DNA of 64,000 bases from Cellulomonas wangleii (GCF_018388445.1 NZ_CP074405.1:3968001-4032000); one strand, 5' to 3'; positions 8,448 to 17,428 are shown, counted from the first letter of the stretch. Notes: generated by a model not told the origin, from the sequence alone. Program-made: numbers and translations.

Positions 8448-9110
8448 TCAGTCGCGCGGCAGCACGCCCAGGAGCGCGGAGGTGAGGGCCACCTCGAGCG
8501 CCTCGCGCAGGTCGAGGTGGAGCACGGCGAGGGCCGGGTCGGCGGCGTAGGCGGCGAGGACGCTCGCCGGCGGCGGGACGTACGACGACACGGCGCCCGC
8601 CATGACGAGGCACGTGAGGCTGAACAGGCGGGCGTCACCGATCTCGGGCAGGTGGCGCCGGACGATCCCGGCCATGGTGTCGAGCAGCGCGAGCGACGTG
8701 CGCTTGTGCCGTGTCACCACCTCCACCGAGACGTTGTGCTCGAGTACGCCGCCCTGGGCGCCGAAGAGGTCGCACAGCACGGGCCGTGCCGCCAGCGACG
8801 CGCTGATGACCTCGGCGAGCCGTCGCGCGCGGTCCTGCGGTGCCGCGTCGGCGTCGATGCCCGCGGCGAGCTCCTGCTCCAGGTCGCGCAGCCAGTCCGC
8901 CAGGAAGTCGTCCAGGAGCTCGAGCAGGACCGCCTCGCGGGAGTCGAAGTACCGCAGGACGTTGGACTTGGCCAGGCCCACGCGCCGGCTGAGCTCGTTC
9001 AGGCTCACGTCCGCCACGGGCATCTCGTCGAGCATCGCCGCGGCGGTCTCGAGGATCGCGCGGCGCCGGACCTGCCGCTGCTCCTCGCTTCGCGCACGCT
9101 GGAACGTCAC
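8448..9110 (-). CDS. TetR-family transcriptional regulator
   Basis: A 220-residue regulator with an N-terminal TetR helix-turn-helix (DVSLNELSRRVGLAKSNVLR followed by YFDSREAVLLELL) and a helical ligand-binding domain. The GTG start at 9110 follows a -10-like TAGGCT (complement of 9117-9122) by 6 nt, so the message is likely leaderless. It is divergent from the SDR gene, and the 99-bp gap between them is filled with palindromes containing GGTC/GACC half-sites. It probably represses itself and the SDR, and the inducer may be the SDR substrate. Confidence 0.85.
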   Translation of the reverse strand: MTFQRARSEEQRQVRRRAILETAAAMLDEMPVADVSLNELSRRVGLAKSNVLRYFDSREAVLLELLDDFLADWLRDLEQELAAGIDADAAPQDRARRLAEVISASLAARPVLCDLFGAQGGVLEHNVSVEVVTRHKRTSLALLDTMAGIVRRHLPEIGDARLFSLTCLVMAGAVSSYVPPPASVLAAYAADPALAVLHLDLREALEVALTSALLGVLPRD

Positions 9111-9131
9111 GGTCCGAGCCTAGCTTGCGGA

Positions 9132-9197
9132 CCACCGGTCTCTTGACTAGCAGACCAACGGTCCCTTACGTTCACCGTAAGAGACCGGCGGTACATT
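9132..9197. promoter_or_regulatory. Divergent promoter with three nested palindromes
   Basis: The gap between the TetR and SDR genes holds CCGGTCTCTT (9135-9144) matched by AAGAGACCGG (9179-9188), GACC-AAC-GGTC (9153-9163), and TTACG-N5-CGTAA (9166-9180). For the SDR gene, TTGACT (9143-9148) and TTACGT (9166-9171) are 17 bp apart, so the operators overlap the promoter. This fits cooperative TetR binding. Confidence 0.6.
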
Positions 9198-9209
9198 GAG
9201 GAGCCTCCC

Positions 9210-10112
9210 ATGAACGAGCGCTGGACCGACGAGCACGTCCCCGACCAGAGCGGCCGCGTGGCCGTCGTGACCGGCGCCACCTCCGGCCTGGGCTACGAGA
9301 CGGCCCGCGTGCTCGCGCAGCGCGGGGCGACGGTCGTCCTGGCCGTCCGGGACGTCGAGAAGGGCAAGCAGGCGGCCGCCCGCATGACGGGCGACGTCAG
9401 CGTCCAGGCGCTCGACCTCACGTCACTCGCCTCGGTCCGCTCGGCCGCGGCCGACCTGCGCGCCGCGCACCCGCGCCTCGACCTGCTGATCAACAACGCC
9501 GGCGTCATGTACACCCCGCGGCAGACCACCGCCGACGGCTTCGAGCTGCAGCTGGGCACCAACCACCTCGGGCACTTCGCGCTCACCGGCCTGCTGCTCG
9601 ACCGGCTGCTGCCCACCCCCGGCTCGCGCGTCGTGACGGTCGCCAGCACCGCCCACCGCCTGCGCGCCGCCATCCACTTCGACGACCTGCAGTGGGAGCG
9701 GTCGTACAGCCGCGTCGGCGCCTACGGGCAGTCGAAGCTCGCCAACCTCATGTTCACGTACGCCCTGCAGCGCCGGCTCGCGCCGCACGGCACCACCGTG
9801 GCGGTCGCGGCCCACCCCGGGGTGTCCCGGACCGAGCTGCTGCGCAGCGCCCCCGTGGCGATGCGGCTGCTCGTCGACCGCATCGCCGGTCCCTTCCTCC
9901 AGGACGCCGCGACGGGCGCGCTGCCCACCCTGCGCGCCGCCACCGACCCGCACGTCGAAGGCGGCCAGTACTACGGCCCGGACGGGCGGCGGCAGATCAG
10001 CGGCCACCCGACGTTCGTCGCCTCCAGCCCGGAGTCCCACGACGAGGCGGTCCAGGAGCGCCTGTGGACGGTGTCGGAGGAGCTCACGGGGGTGACCTTC
10101 CCCCGGGCGTGA
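9210..10112 (+). CDS. Short-chain dehydrogenase of the retinol dehydrogenase-like group
   Basis: A 300-residue NAD(P)-dependent oxidoreductase. Visible motifs are VTGATSGLGYETA (cofactor loop TGxxxGxG), LINNAGVM, the catalytic serine in VTVASTAH, and YGQSKLAN (YxxxK). FELQLGTNHLGHFALT is typical of the WWOX/retinol dehydrogenase-like subfamily, which reduces or oxidises hydrophobic carbonyls. GAGGAG lies 7 nt before the ATG. It is the presumed target of the divergent TetR regulator. Confidence 0.85.
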   Translation: MNERWTDEHVPDQSGRVAVVTGATSGLGYETARVLAQRGATVVLAVRDVEKGKQAAARMTGDVSVQALDLTSLASVRSAAADLRAAHPRLDLLINNAGVMYTPRQTTADGFELQLGTNHLGHFALTGLLLDRLLPTPGSRVVTVASTAHRLRAAIHFDDLQWERSYSRVGAYGQSKLANLMFTYALQRRLAPHGTTVAVAAHPGVSRTELLRSAPVAMRLLVDRIAGPFLQDAATGALPTLRAATDPHVEGGQYYGPDGRRQISGHPTFVASSPESHDEAVQERLWTVSEELTGVTFPRA

Positions 10113-10203
10113 GGCTGTGGGCCGCAGGCCGCCGGGTTCGCCCCGCCGCCACGCCTCGGACGTCGGGATTGTCCCGCCGGACGTGTCGGGACATAGTGGG
10201 AGC

Positions 10204-10872
10204 GTGCCCACCCCGATCTACGTCGAGACGCACATCCGCGCGAGCCTCGACCGGGTGTGGGAGCTCACGCAGGACACGCAGCAGCACCCGCGGTGGGACG
10301 GGCGGTTCAGCCGCATCACCCCGGTCGAGGCCCTGGCGACCGGCGGCTACCGGTTCCGCTACGAGCTGCGCGTGCCCTTCCACACGCTCGCGGGGACGGG
10401 TACGAGCCTGGGCGAGCGGCACCGCCCCGACGGCACGCGCACGTCCGCGCTGCGGTTCACCACCCCGGACCGTCTCTCGCCGCTGGGCGACGGGCGGGGC
10501 TACTGGCGCTACGTCCCGACCGCCGACGGCGTGACCTTCGTGACCGGTTACGACTACGAGCCCGGGTGGGGCAGGGCGCTGGACCGCCTCGTCGTGCGAC
10601 CGCTCGTCGGGTGGCTGACCGCCTGGAGCTTCGACCGGCTGCGCCTGTGGGCCGAGGACGGCGTCGAGCCCGAGCGCTGGCCGCTGTGGTCCGTGCTGGC
10701 GGTGTGGCGCCCGGACCGTCCGCGCGCGGGTCGCTGCCTGCGAGCGCCCCGCCGGGGGCCCACCGACCGGGTTGCGCCGAGCAGGACGGCGCCGACCGGC
10801 GCCCCCACCCCTCCGGGCCCGTCCGTCATGGACGACGCCCCCACGACGCTCGACCAGCTGGAGGCACCGTGA
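10204..10872 (+). CDS. SRPBCC-family protein
   Basis: A 222-residue START-like protein: YVETHIRASLDRVWELTQDT, then QHPRWDGRFSRITPV, GGYRFRYELRVPF and WRYVPTADGVTFVTGYDYE, with a C-terminal helix RPLVGWLTAWSFDRLRLWAE and a proline-rich tail. These proteins bind hydrophobic ligands. The GTG start at 10204 is preceded by a -10-like CATAGT about 7 nt upstream, consistent with a leaderless message. It overlaps the DUF4166 gene by GTGA, so the two probably act together. Confidence 0.75.
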   Translation: MPTPIYVETHIRASLDRVWELTQDTQQHPRWDGRFSRITPVEALATGGYRFRYELRVPFHTLAGTGTSLGERHRPDGTRTSALRFTTPDRLSPLGDGRGYWRYVPTADGVTFVTGYDYEPGWGRALDRLVVRPLVGWLTAWSFDRLRLWAEDGVEPERWPLWSVLAVWRPDRPRAGRCLRAPRRGPTDRVAPSRTAPTGAPTPPGPSVMDDAPTTLDQLEAP

Positions 10873-11537
10873 CGTCCGTGTTCGCCCAGGCCCTCGGCGC
10901 GGACTTCGCGCGCCTGCACCCGATGCTGCAGCGGCGGTTCGGCGTCGGCCTCGACGCGGGGTACGCGTGCGTGGGCCGCGGCGTCATGCAGGAGATCCGG
11001 CGCGGGCCGTGGTGGACGCTGCCGTTCCTGCAGCTCGGGGCCGTGCGCAACATCCTGGTCCCCGACGTCGGGCACGACGTGCCGTTCACCATCTCCAACT
11101 TCCCGTACCGCGACCCCTTCGGCAGGGAGACCGTCACGTTCGTGCGGGAGTACCGCGTGCGCGGCCGCACCCGGCGGTTCGACGCCACGATGGTCCTGCA
11201 CGAGGGCCGGGTCATCGACTACCTCGGGACGCACCAGCACCTCGCCGTCGACCTCGACCTGCGTGTCCTCGACGACGGGTCGCTGCACCTGACGACCCAC
11301 GGGCAACGGTTCTACGAAGGGCCGGTCGGCTTCCGCTTCCCGATGCTGCTCAGCGGTGAGGCCCGCCTCCACGAGTGGTTCGACGACGACGAGCAGCAGT
11401 TCCACGTCGACCTCGAGGTCCGCAACCGGCTGCTGGGGTTCCTGTTCGGCTACCGCGGCACGTTCACGTGCGAGTTCCCCGACGCGGTCGACGCGCCCGG
11501 CGCCCTACGGCCGGTGCGGCACGAGGTCCGTACCTGA
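10869..11537 (+). CDS. DUF4166 domain protein
   Basis: A 222-residue protein of the DUF4166 family: FAQALGADFARLHPMLQRRF at the N-terminus, then the conserved PFTISNFPYRDPFGRETVTF and LHLTTHGQRFYEGPVGFRFP, ending in LGFLFGYRGTFTCEF. The family is often fused or adjacent to SDR-like or SRPBCC proteins, as here. Its biochemical role is not established. The GTG start overlaps the upstream stop (GTGA), so translation is coupled. Confidence 0.8.
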   Translation: MTSVFAQALGADFARLHPMLQRRFGVGLDAGYACVGRGVMQEIRRGPWWTLPFLQLGAVRNILVPDVGHDVPFTISNFPYRDPFGRETVTFVREYRVRGRTRRFDATMVLHEGRVIDYLGTHQHLAVDLDLRVLDDGSLHLTTHGQRFYEGPVGFRFPMLLSGEARLHEWFDDDEQQFHVDLEVRNRLLGFLFGYRGTFTCEFPDAVDAPGALRPVRHEVRT

Positions 11538-11614
11538 CGACGTGCTCGACGGCGCGACGTCCGCCCGCAGACCCTGCCCTGCAGGTACGGTCACGGCGAC
11601 GAGAGGAGCCGCAC

Positions 11615-12664
11615 GTGGACGTGGACGGTGGTGCGGACAACGCCGAAGGCATGGTGGACGCGGACCGCGTCGTCGTCGACTGCGGGCTCTACGTCGACGG
11701 CCGGCGCGCACCGGGCCGCCTGCCGCTGGGGCGCGCCGGCGACGTGGCGCGCGAGAGCGGCGGCTTCGTCTGGCTGGGGCTCGAGGGGCCGACGGTCGCG
11801 GACGTCGCGGCGGTGGCGGGCGAGTTCGGGCTGCCGGCGCTCGCGGTCGAGGACGCGGTCAAGGCCCACCAGCGCCCGAAGCTCGAGGTGTACGGCGACG
11901 TGGTGTTCGTCGTGCTCAAGCCCGTGCGCTACGTCGATCATGACGAGGTCGTGGACGTCGGGGAGATCGCGCTGTTCCTCGGTCAGCACTTCGTCGTCAC
12001 CGTGCGGCACGGGCAGGGTGACGTGCTGCGGCGCGTGCGCGAGGAGCTGGACCGCGGCGAGGGCCCCGCGGCCGGATTCGGGCCGGCCGGCGTGCTCTAC
12101 CGGGCGGCGGACCTCGTCGTCGACGGCTACGAGTCGGCGCTGGGCGAGATCGACGTGGACGTGGACGACATCGAGGCGCGCGTGTTCGGGCCGGGGCAGG
12201 TCAACCACGCGGAGCGCATCTACAAGCTCAAGCAGGAGGCGGCGGAGGTGCGCCGGGCGGTGCTGCCGCTCGGCCGTCCGCTGCAGCGGCTCGTCGACGG
12301 CGACGTCCCCCACGTGCCGCCGACGTCCGCCCCCTACTTCCGCGACGTGCAGGACCACCTGCTGCGGGCCGCGGACGCGGTGGAGGCGGTCGAGCGCCAG
12401 CTCGGCGACGTGCTGCAGGCCAACACCGCCCGCGTGACGGTGGCGCAGAGCGAGGTCGCGCTGCGCCAGAACGGCGACATGCGCAAGATCTCCGCGTGGG
12501 CGGCCATCGCCCTGGTCCCCACGGCGATCGCCGGTGTGTACGGCATGAACTTCGAGTTCATCCCCGAGCTGCGGTGGCGGTACGGGTACTTCCTCGTGCT
12601 GGGGGTCATCGCTGCGGTGTGCGTCGGGCTCCACCGGTTGTTCCGCCGCAACGGCTGGCTCTGA
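11615..12664 (+). CDS. corA: CorA-type magnesium/cobalt transporter
   Basis: A 349-residue inner-membrane divalent cation channel. A soluble N-terminal domain (VWLGLEGPTVADVAAV, then EDAVKAHQRPKLEVYGDVVF) is followed by a long coiled helix and two C-terminal membrane helices. The selectivity motif YGMNFEFIPE (the GMN signature) lies after the first helix. The family works as a homopentamer gated by cytosolic Mg2+. The GTG at 11615 is preceded by GAGAGGAG 6 nt upstream and by TACGGT as a possible -10. It appears monocistronic. Confidence 0.92.
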   Translation: MDVDGGADNAEGMVDADRVVVDCGLYVDGRRAPGRLPLGRAGDVARESGGFVWLGLEGPTVADVAAVAGEFGLPALAVEDAVKAHQRPKLEVYGDVVFVVLKPVRYVDHDEVVDVGEIALFLGQHFVVTVRHGQGDVLRRVREELDRGEGPAAGFGPAGVLYRAADLVVDGYESALGEIDVDVDDIEARVFGPGQVNHAERIYKLKQEAAEVRRAVLPLGRPLQRLVDGDVPHVPPTSAPYFRDVQDHLLRAADAVEAVERQLGDVLQANTARVTVAQSEVALRQNGDMRKISAWAAIALVPTAIAGVYGMNFEFIPELRWRYGYFLVLGVIAAVCVGLHRLFRRNGWL

Positions 12665-12818
12665 GGGGTTCCGGGTGACGTCCTCGACGTCGAGACGGGG
12701 GCGTGAGGCCCCGAGCATGCTCCTGCGCAGCCGCCGCCGGATCGGCGGGAGATCGCCTGACTGACCGGCGGGGCCGGGGCCGATTCTCAAAGGGCCCTGA
12801 GTCTCGACGAGCACACTG

Positions 12819-12840
12819 GGTAGTGCAAAGTTCCACTACC
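12819..12840. promoter_or_regulatory. Inverted repeat upstream of the secreted trefoil gene
   Basis: GGTAGTG (12819-12825) and CACTACC (12834-12840) are perfect 7-bp arms around an AT-richer CAAAGTTC core, 80 bp before the ATG. It could be an operator for the secreted protein. There is no coding sequence in the 256 bp around it. Confidence 0.4.
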
Positions 12841-12920
12841 TCCAGAGATCGACGTCACCGCCGACGTCGTCAGGCGCCGGCGCGACCGTCCGAACTCAGC
12901 TCGCGAGAAGGAGCCCGACG

Positions 12921-13379
12921 ATGGCGCGGAAGATCATCTCGACCCTGGCGGCATCCGCCCTGCTGGCCCTGAGCCTGCTCGGCGCGGCACAGCCGGCGCA
13001 GGCCGCGGCTCCCGGCGGTGAGCTGCGCAACAAGGACACCGGACTGTGCGTCGACCGCCGGGAGCACCCCGAGCGTCCGGTGGCGGCGTTCACCACGAGG
13101 TGCAACGGCTCCGCCACCCAGCGCTGGGTCTACTCGGCGTCAGACCAGACGATCCGCACCCCGGACGGCAGGTGCCTGGCCACCGGCAGCACCTCCGGGA
13201 TCTTCGTCACCGCCTGCGACAGCGGCCTGCTGGTGCGCTGGGGACAGACGAGCGACGGCCGCATCCACCAGCTCGACTGGGGGATCGGCTGCATCGAGGA
13301 CTTCCGCACCACCACGCTCACCTGGGGTGCCTGCACCAACAGCCCCAACGAGGTCTGGTCGTCGCTGGCGACCGTCTGA
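12921..13379 (+). CDS. Secreted ricin-type beta-trefoil protein
   Basis: This 152-residue protein starts with a clear signal peptide (MARKIISTLAASALLALSLL, cleavage near AQAAA, residue 29). The mature part has three trefoil-like units with KDTGLCVD, QRWVYSASDQTIRTPDGRCL and GIGCIEDF-TTTLTWGAC, the pattern of a single ricin-B lectin domain. The Q-x-W signature is clear once (TQRWVY), so sugar binding at the other sites is doubtful. A stand-alone trefoil may bind glycans or act as a small secreted effector or inhibitor. GAGAAGGAG precedes the ATG. Confidence 0.75.
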   Translation: MARKIISTLAASALLALSLLGAAQPAQAAAPGGELRNKDTGLCVDRREHPERPVAAFTTRCNGSATQRWVYSASDQTIRTPDGRCLATGSTSGIFVTACDSGLLVRWGQTSDGRIHQLDWGIGCIEDFRTTTLTWGACTNSPNEVWSSLATV

Positions 13380-13413
13380 CCCCCTGGAGGTGGGAGCGTG
13401 CGGCACCGGTGAT

Positions 13414-14114
13414 CTAGTCGTCGCGGACCAGACGCTCCCACCCCTCCGGCACGGCAACGGCCGCCCACCGCGGGTCGGGCAGCCACGCGTCCCAGTCGGC
13501 GTCGAACGGCCAGCCGCGTCCCGCGCGTGCTGCAGCAGCCGGGCGCCGACCCCGCGGACGTGCCGGGCCTGCAGGTCGGTGACGTACCCCTGGTCGACCA
13601 TCCACGCGAGCTCGTCCTCGTCCTTGAGGCCCACTGCCCACGGGCCGCGGAGCGGGCTGCCTGCGGCGACCACGTCCAGAGCCCAGTCCTGCGTGTCGAA
13701 GCCGACCGGGGAGCGGCGCCACGGCGACTCGAGGTTGCCGTACCAGTGGGGCGTCCAGCGTTCGCCGTCGTGCCACCGCCACACGGACCACCGGTCACCG
13801 CGCCGGTGCACGCGCACGACCGTGTGCCCCTGCCAGACGCGCTCGTCGTACGTGCCGTCCCACGCCGCAGGCAGCACGGTCCGGCTGTTCGGCCCGGCAC
13901 CGACGCCCGCGCGCACGCGCACCCCCGAGCCGGGTCGGGTCGACACGACCACGACGTCGTCGTCGTCGAGCACGACCGTGCCGGCGACGGCGAAGCCGAC
14001 GGCGACCCCGTGCGGACGGCCCATGTCCCGCACGCTGCGCAGCACGACGGGTGCGCCGCGCTCGAACGGTGGCGGCTCGGGCACGGGCGGCAGCGGGACC
14101 TCGTCGTGGACCAC
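13414..14114 (-). pseudogene. DUF402 protein gene with an apparent frameshift
   Basis: Reading from GTG at 14114 (6 nt after a -10-like TACCGT), the protein matches the DUF402 pattern: PPFERGAPVVLRSV, WSVWRWHDGERWTPHWYGNL, ESPWRRSPVGFDTQDWALDV and LKDEDELAWMVDQGYV. Near 13520 the frame must change: the family-typical end GWPFDADWDAWLPDPRW and VPEGWERL continue in a different phase to the stop at 13414. The original frame instead runs on past that stop, through the neighbouring gene. One base appears to be missing in a GC-rich stretch (GCGCGGGACGCGGC). This is either a real inactivating deletion or a sequencing error. DUF402 members include phosphatases of nucleotides or polyphosphate-like substrates. 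Confidence 0.7.
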
Positions 14115-14216
14115 CGGCCGACGGTACCGGGCGGGCGACCGCCCCGAGCGTGCCACGGGCCCTCCCCCGCGCCGTCGCACGGATCTGCGCGTCACGCCCG
14201 CACCCCGACGTGCCCG

Positions 14217-14993
14217 TCAGGGCAGCGGACCGGTGCGCGACGGCGTGCGCTCCTCGTCGAGGAGCCGGTACACCGACACGTGCGACGTGGACCCGGCGGT
14301 GAACGCGGCTCCGCTCCAGTCCGCGTGCCGGCTCTCCAGCCCGAACCCGGCGAGCTGACCCATGAGGTCGAGCTCCGCGGGCCACACGTACCGGTGAGGG
14401 CTGCGGAACAGCTGCGCGTCGCTGCCCTCACCGAACCGGACGTGGTGGGACACCAGACGCTGCTCGAGCACGTCGTACGTGTCGATACCCAGGTACCCGG
14501 GCTCCTCGTGCCACACCGTCGCCCCCACGCCGGGCGGGAGCACCCGCAGCTGCGGCACCCACAGCTCGATGACGAACCGCCCACCGGGTGCCAGGTGGCG
14601 TGCGGCGTTGCGGAAGCACTCGACCTGCTCGGCCTGCGTGAGCAGGTTGGAGATGGTGTTGAACACGAGGTAGACGAGCGAGAACCGGCCCGGCGCCCGG
14701 ACCGTCGTCATGTCGCCCATCACCACCGGGATCGTCGCCTCGTCGACCTTCGTGCGGAGCACGTCGACCATCGGCTGCGACAGCTCGATGCCCGTCACGG
14801 GCACCCCTCGCCCGGCCAGCGGCACGGCGACCCGGCCGGTGCCGATCGCCAGCTCGAGCGCGGCACCGCCGTCCGCGAGCGCGACGAGCCTGTCGACCGT
14901 CGGCCCGAGCACGTCGGGCGCGAACATGCCGGTGCCGGGGGTGTCGTAGCGCTGTGCGGTGTCGGCGTCCCAGATCTGCTGCTCGTCTGCCAC
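14217..14993 (-). CDS. Class I SAM-dependent methyltransferase
   Basis: A 258-residue protein with a Rossmann-like methyltransferase core: ALELAIGTGRVAVPLAGRGV (motif I, ExGxGxG-like), GIELSQPMVDVLR (acidic ribose-binding residue), VVMGDMTTV, LVYLVFNTISNLLTQ, and the post-motif III region APGGRFVIELWVP. The acceptor is unknown. The GTG at 14993 is the start nearest the conserved N-terminus. It is divergent from the OsmC gene, with 138 bp between. Confidence 0.82.
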   Translation of the reverse strand: MADEQQIWDADTAQRYDTPGTGMFAPDVLGPTVDRLVALADGGAALELAIGTGRVAVPLAGRGVPVTGIELSQPMVDVLRTKVDEATIPVVMGDMTTVRAPGRFSLVYLVFNTISNLLTQAEQVECFRNAARHLAPGGRFVIELWVPQLRVLPPGVGATVWHEEPGYLGIDTYDVLEQRLVSHHVRFGEGSDAQLFRSPHRYVWPAELDLMGQLAGFGLESRHADWSGAAFTAGSTSHVSVYRLLDEERTPSRTGPLP

Positions 14994-15131
14994 GCGTCGA
15001 CCGTGGCACCGGTCGACGACGCACGTCCACGGGTTTGTCCGTACGGGTCGGCGGGCGGCTCTGGACGGGCGGCAGCGCACGCACGAGACTCGACGGACCG
15101 GACCGGTCCACGACGCAGGAGGGCGGACGAC

Positions 15132-15560
15132 GTGGAGTACACCGCCTCGATCCGCAGCACGCCCGGCACCCACCAGGTCACCGTCACCGCCGGTGGACAG
15201 GGCCGGGCGCTCGACCTCCCCGCGCGCAGCAGCGCGCCGGGCTCGGCCGTCAGCGGCGGCGAGCTGCTCTTCCTGGCCCTCGCGACGTGCGCCACCAACG
15301 ACGTCTACCGCGAGGCCGCCGCCCGGTCCCTGCCCGTGGTCGCGGTGGACGTCGAGGTTGTCGGGTGGTTCGACGCTCCCGGTGCGCGTGCGCGGGACGT
15401 GTCGTACCGCGTCTCGGTCGTCTCGCCGGCCCCCGAGGAGCAGGTGCGCGAGCTCGTCGCCCACGTCGACGCGATCGCCGAGGTGCACGGCACGCTGCGT
15501 ACCGGCACCACGGTGAGCCTCGACGAGGTCCGGGTCAGCAGGCCGCCGGAACCGTCCTGA
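15132..15560 (+). CDS. OsmC-family protein
   Basis: A 142-residue protein of the OsmC/Ohr fold, which reduces organic hydroperoxides through a cysteine pair. The core reads SGGELLFLALATCATNDVYR followed by AAARSLPVVAVDVEVVGWF. Only one of the two redox cysteines is evident (ATC, in LATCATND), because the second is normally within a C-x2-E or later motif that I cannot find. Peroxidase activity is therefore uncertain. AGGAGG lies 8 nt before the GTG start. Confidence 0.7.
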   Translation: MEYTASIRSTPGTHQVTVTAGGQGRALDLPARSSAPGSAVSGGELLFLALATCATNDVYREAAARSLPVVAVDVEVVGWFDAPGARARDVSYRVSVVSPAPEEQVRELVAHVDAIAEVHGTLRTGTTVSLDEVRVSRPPEPS

Positions 15561-15816
15561 CGCGGTCAGCTCCCCGGAGATCGACGACGACACGGCCGGT
15601 TCGACGGGCTGCCGGACGCCCGTTCGCCGGGGACCCCTGGGCGCTGCCGACCGAGGACGACGCAGCGGACCACGTGCAGTCCTCCGCGGAGCACCTGGTC
15701 GCGCCCCCGGATCACAACGCCACCACGCGATCCGGTCAGTAATCGAGAAGTGCCCGCACCCCGTCGTCCCTACGGTGGAAGCACCACGAACCGGACGAGG
15801 ACGGGAGCGGGACGAC

Positions 15817-16266
15817 ATGACCACCACCGACGGCACGGCCGAGGGCTTCACCGCGCAGGAGCGCGCCGCCATCAAGGAGCGGGCGGCGGAGCTGAGGAAG
15901 GAGAAGACCCGCGGGCGCGGCAACAAGAAGGCCGCCGACGAGCTCGACGTCCTCGCCAAGATCCAGGACATGAGCGACGCGGACCGCCCCGTCGCCGAGC
16001 GCATCCACGCGATCGTCACGACGACGGCCCCCGACCTGGCACCCAAGCTCTGGTACGGGCAGCCGGCCTACGCGCGCAACGGCAAGGTCGTGTGCTTCTT
16101 CCGCAGCGGCGACGTCGACAAGGAGCGGTACTCGACGTTCGGGTTCACCACCGAGGCGGACCTCGACGACGACGCCGGTGCCTGGCCGACGTCGTTCGCG
16201 GTCAGCAGGCTCACGCCCGAGGCCGAGGCCACGCTCACGGCGCTGGTGGCGCGGGTCGCCGTCTGA
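15817..16266 (+). CDS. DUF1801 (YdhG-like) protein
   Basis: A 149-residue protein. The N-terminal half is a charged helix (GFTAQERAAIKERAAELRKE, then KTRGRGNKKAADELD), and the C-terminal half matches the DUF1801 fold, including APKLWYGQPAYARNGKVVCF and STFGFTTEADLDDDAGAWPT. Related small proteins are annotated as iron chaperone-like, but the function is unproven. GGGAGCGGG precedes the ATG. The 256-bp gap upstream shows no convincing gene. Confidence 0.7.
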   Translation: MTTTDGTAEGFTAQERAAIKERAAELRKEKTRGRGNKKAADELDVLAKIQDMSDADRPVAERIHAIVTTTAPDLAPKLWYGQPAYARNGKVVCFFRSGDVDKERYSTFGFTTEADLDDDAGAWPTSFAVSRLTPEAEATLTALVARVAV

Positions 16267-16297
16267 CCGGACCCGCCTGACACCCAGCGTCGCGTCA

Positions 16298-16326
16298 TTG
16301 ACCGGCGACACCTCCTCCTGCACAGT
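16298..16326 (+). promoter_or_regulatory. Promoter of the two-component operon
   Basis: TTGACC (16298-16303) and CACAGT (16321-16326) are separated by 17 bp and place the start of transcription at about 16333-16334, coinciding with the GTG of the histidine kinase gene. This is a good match to a housekeeping sigma promoter driving a leaderless message. Confidence 0.6.
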
Positions 16327-16333
16327 GAATCGG

Positions 16334-17428
16334 GTGAACCGGGCGCTCGCCGTTCTCACCGTGGTCGCCTACCTGACGCTGCCGCTCGGGTCCGCGAGCT
16401 CCGCGGAGCTCGCGCCCACGCTGCTGGTGGGTCTCGCGTACTCCGCGCTCGCGATCGTGGGATTCCGCTTCGTCGAGGGGCGTCCTGTCGGGTGGGCGGC
16501 CGGGTACGTCGGCGTGCAGCTGGTGCTCGGCTTCGCGGTCTTCTCCCTGTCCGGTGCCGCGGTGGGCGCCGTGCTGCTCCTGGTGGTCCTGGTCGCGCAG
16601 TCGGTCCTGCTGCTGCCGCTGCCGGCGGCGATCGGCGTGGCCGTCGTCGTCCCGCTCGTCCACCTCGGCATGCAGTGGCCGCGCGTGCTCGGCGAGGCCC
16701 TGAGCACCCTGGCGGTCAGCACGTTCACGGTGGTCGTGACCGAGCTGCTGGTGCGGGAGCAGCGGGCCAGGGTCGAGCTGGCGGCCGCGCACGAGCGGTT
16801 GCGCGGGTACGCCGCGCAGGCCGAGCAGCTGGCCACCACCCAGGAACGCAACCGCCTGGCGCGCGACATCCACGACGGTGTCGGCCACCACCTGACGGTC
16901 GTGCGCATGCTGCTCGAAGCGGCGCGCGCCGTCATCCCCACCGCAGACCCCGACCGCCTCGACGCCATGCTGGCGCAGGCGCAGGACCAGTCGGGGCGTG
17001 CCCTCGCCGAGGTCCGGCGGTCGGTGGCGGCGCTGCGCGAGCACCGTCCCGTCCTCGCGGACGCCTTGCGGACGCTCGCCGCCGAGGCGACGGAGGCCGG
17101 CGTCCTGACCGAGCTGGACGTCCGGGGCACGGCCCGTCCGCTGCGCGCCGACGTGGACGAGTCCCTCTTCCGCGCGGCCCAGGAGGGTCTGACGAACGTC
17201 AGGAAGCACGCGGCCGCCACGCGCACCGCGGTCGTGCTCGACTTCCGCGACGACGACCACGTCCGGCTCGAGGTGCGCGACGACGGACGGGGCCTCGCGG
17301 AGGAGCCGGCCGACGGTTTCGGGCTCGCTGGGCTCCGCGAGCGCATGGCCAACGTCGGGGGGCGCCTGTCCCTGGGCTCGACCCCGACCGACGGCGTCAC
17401 GACCCTCGTCGTCGAGGTGCCCGGGTGA
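16334..17428 (+). CDS. NarL/DesK-type sensor histidine kinase
   Basis: A 364-residue membrane sensor. Residues 1-145 hold about five membrane helices without a large extracellular loop, so the signal is probably membrane-borne. The HisKA_3 dimerisation domain contains the phosphorylated histidine in ERNRLARDIHDGVGHHLTVV, followed by AQDQSGRALAEVRRSVAALR. The ATPase domain shows the N-box GLTNVRKHA, the D-box VRDDGRGL and the G-box GFGLAGLRERMANVGG. It overlaps its regulator by GTGA. A closer GTG at 16325 is also in frame, but 16334 fits the promoter. Confidence 0.88.
   Translation: MNRALAVLTVVAYLTLPLGSASSAELAPTLLVGLAYSALAIVGFRFVEGRPVGWAAGYVGVQLVLGFAVFSLSGAAVGAVLLLVVLVAQSVLLLPLPAAIGVAVVVPLVHLGMQWPRVLGEALSTLAVSTFTVVVTELLVREQRARVELAAAHERLRGYAAQAEQLATTQERNRLARDIHDGVGHHLTVVRMLLEAARAVIPTADPDRLDAMLAQAQDQSGRALAEVRRSVAALREHRPVLADALRTLAAEATEAGVLTELDVRGTARPLRADVDESLFRAAQEGLTNVRKHAAATRTAVVLDFRDDDHVRLEVRDDGRGLAEEPADGFGLAGLRERMANVGGRLSLGSTPTDGVTTLVVEVPG

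Noticed and set aside
15561..15816. Coding fragment after the OsmC gene (PFAGDPWALPTEDDAADHVQ)
   Set aside because: The frame overlaps a shadow of the OsmC gene, has no own start and no match I recognise.
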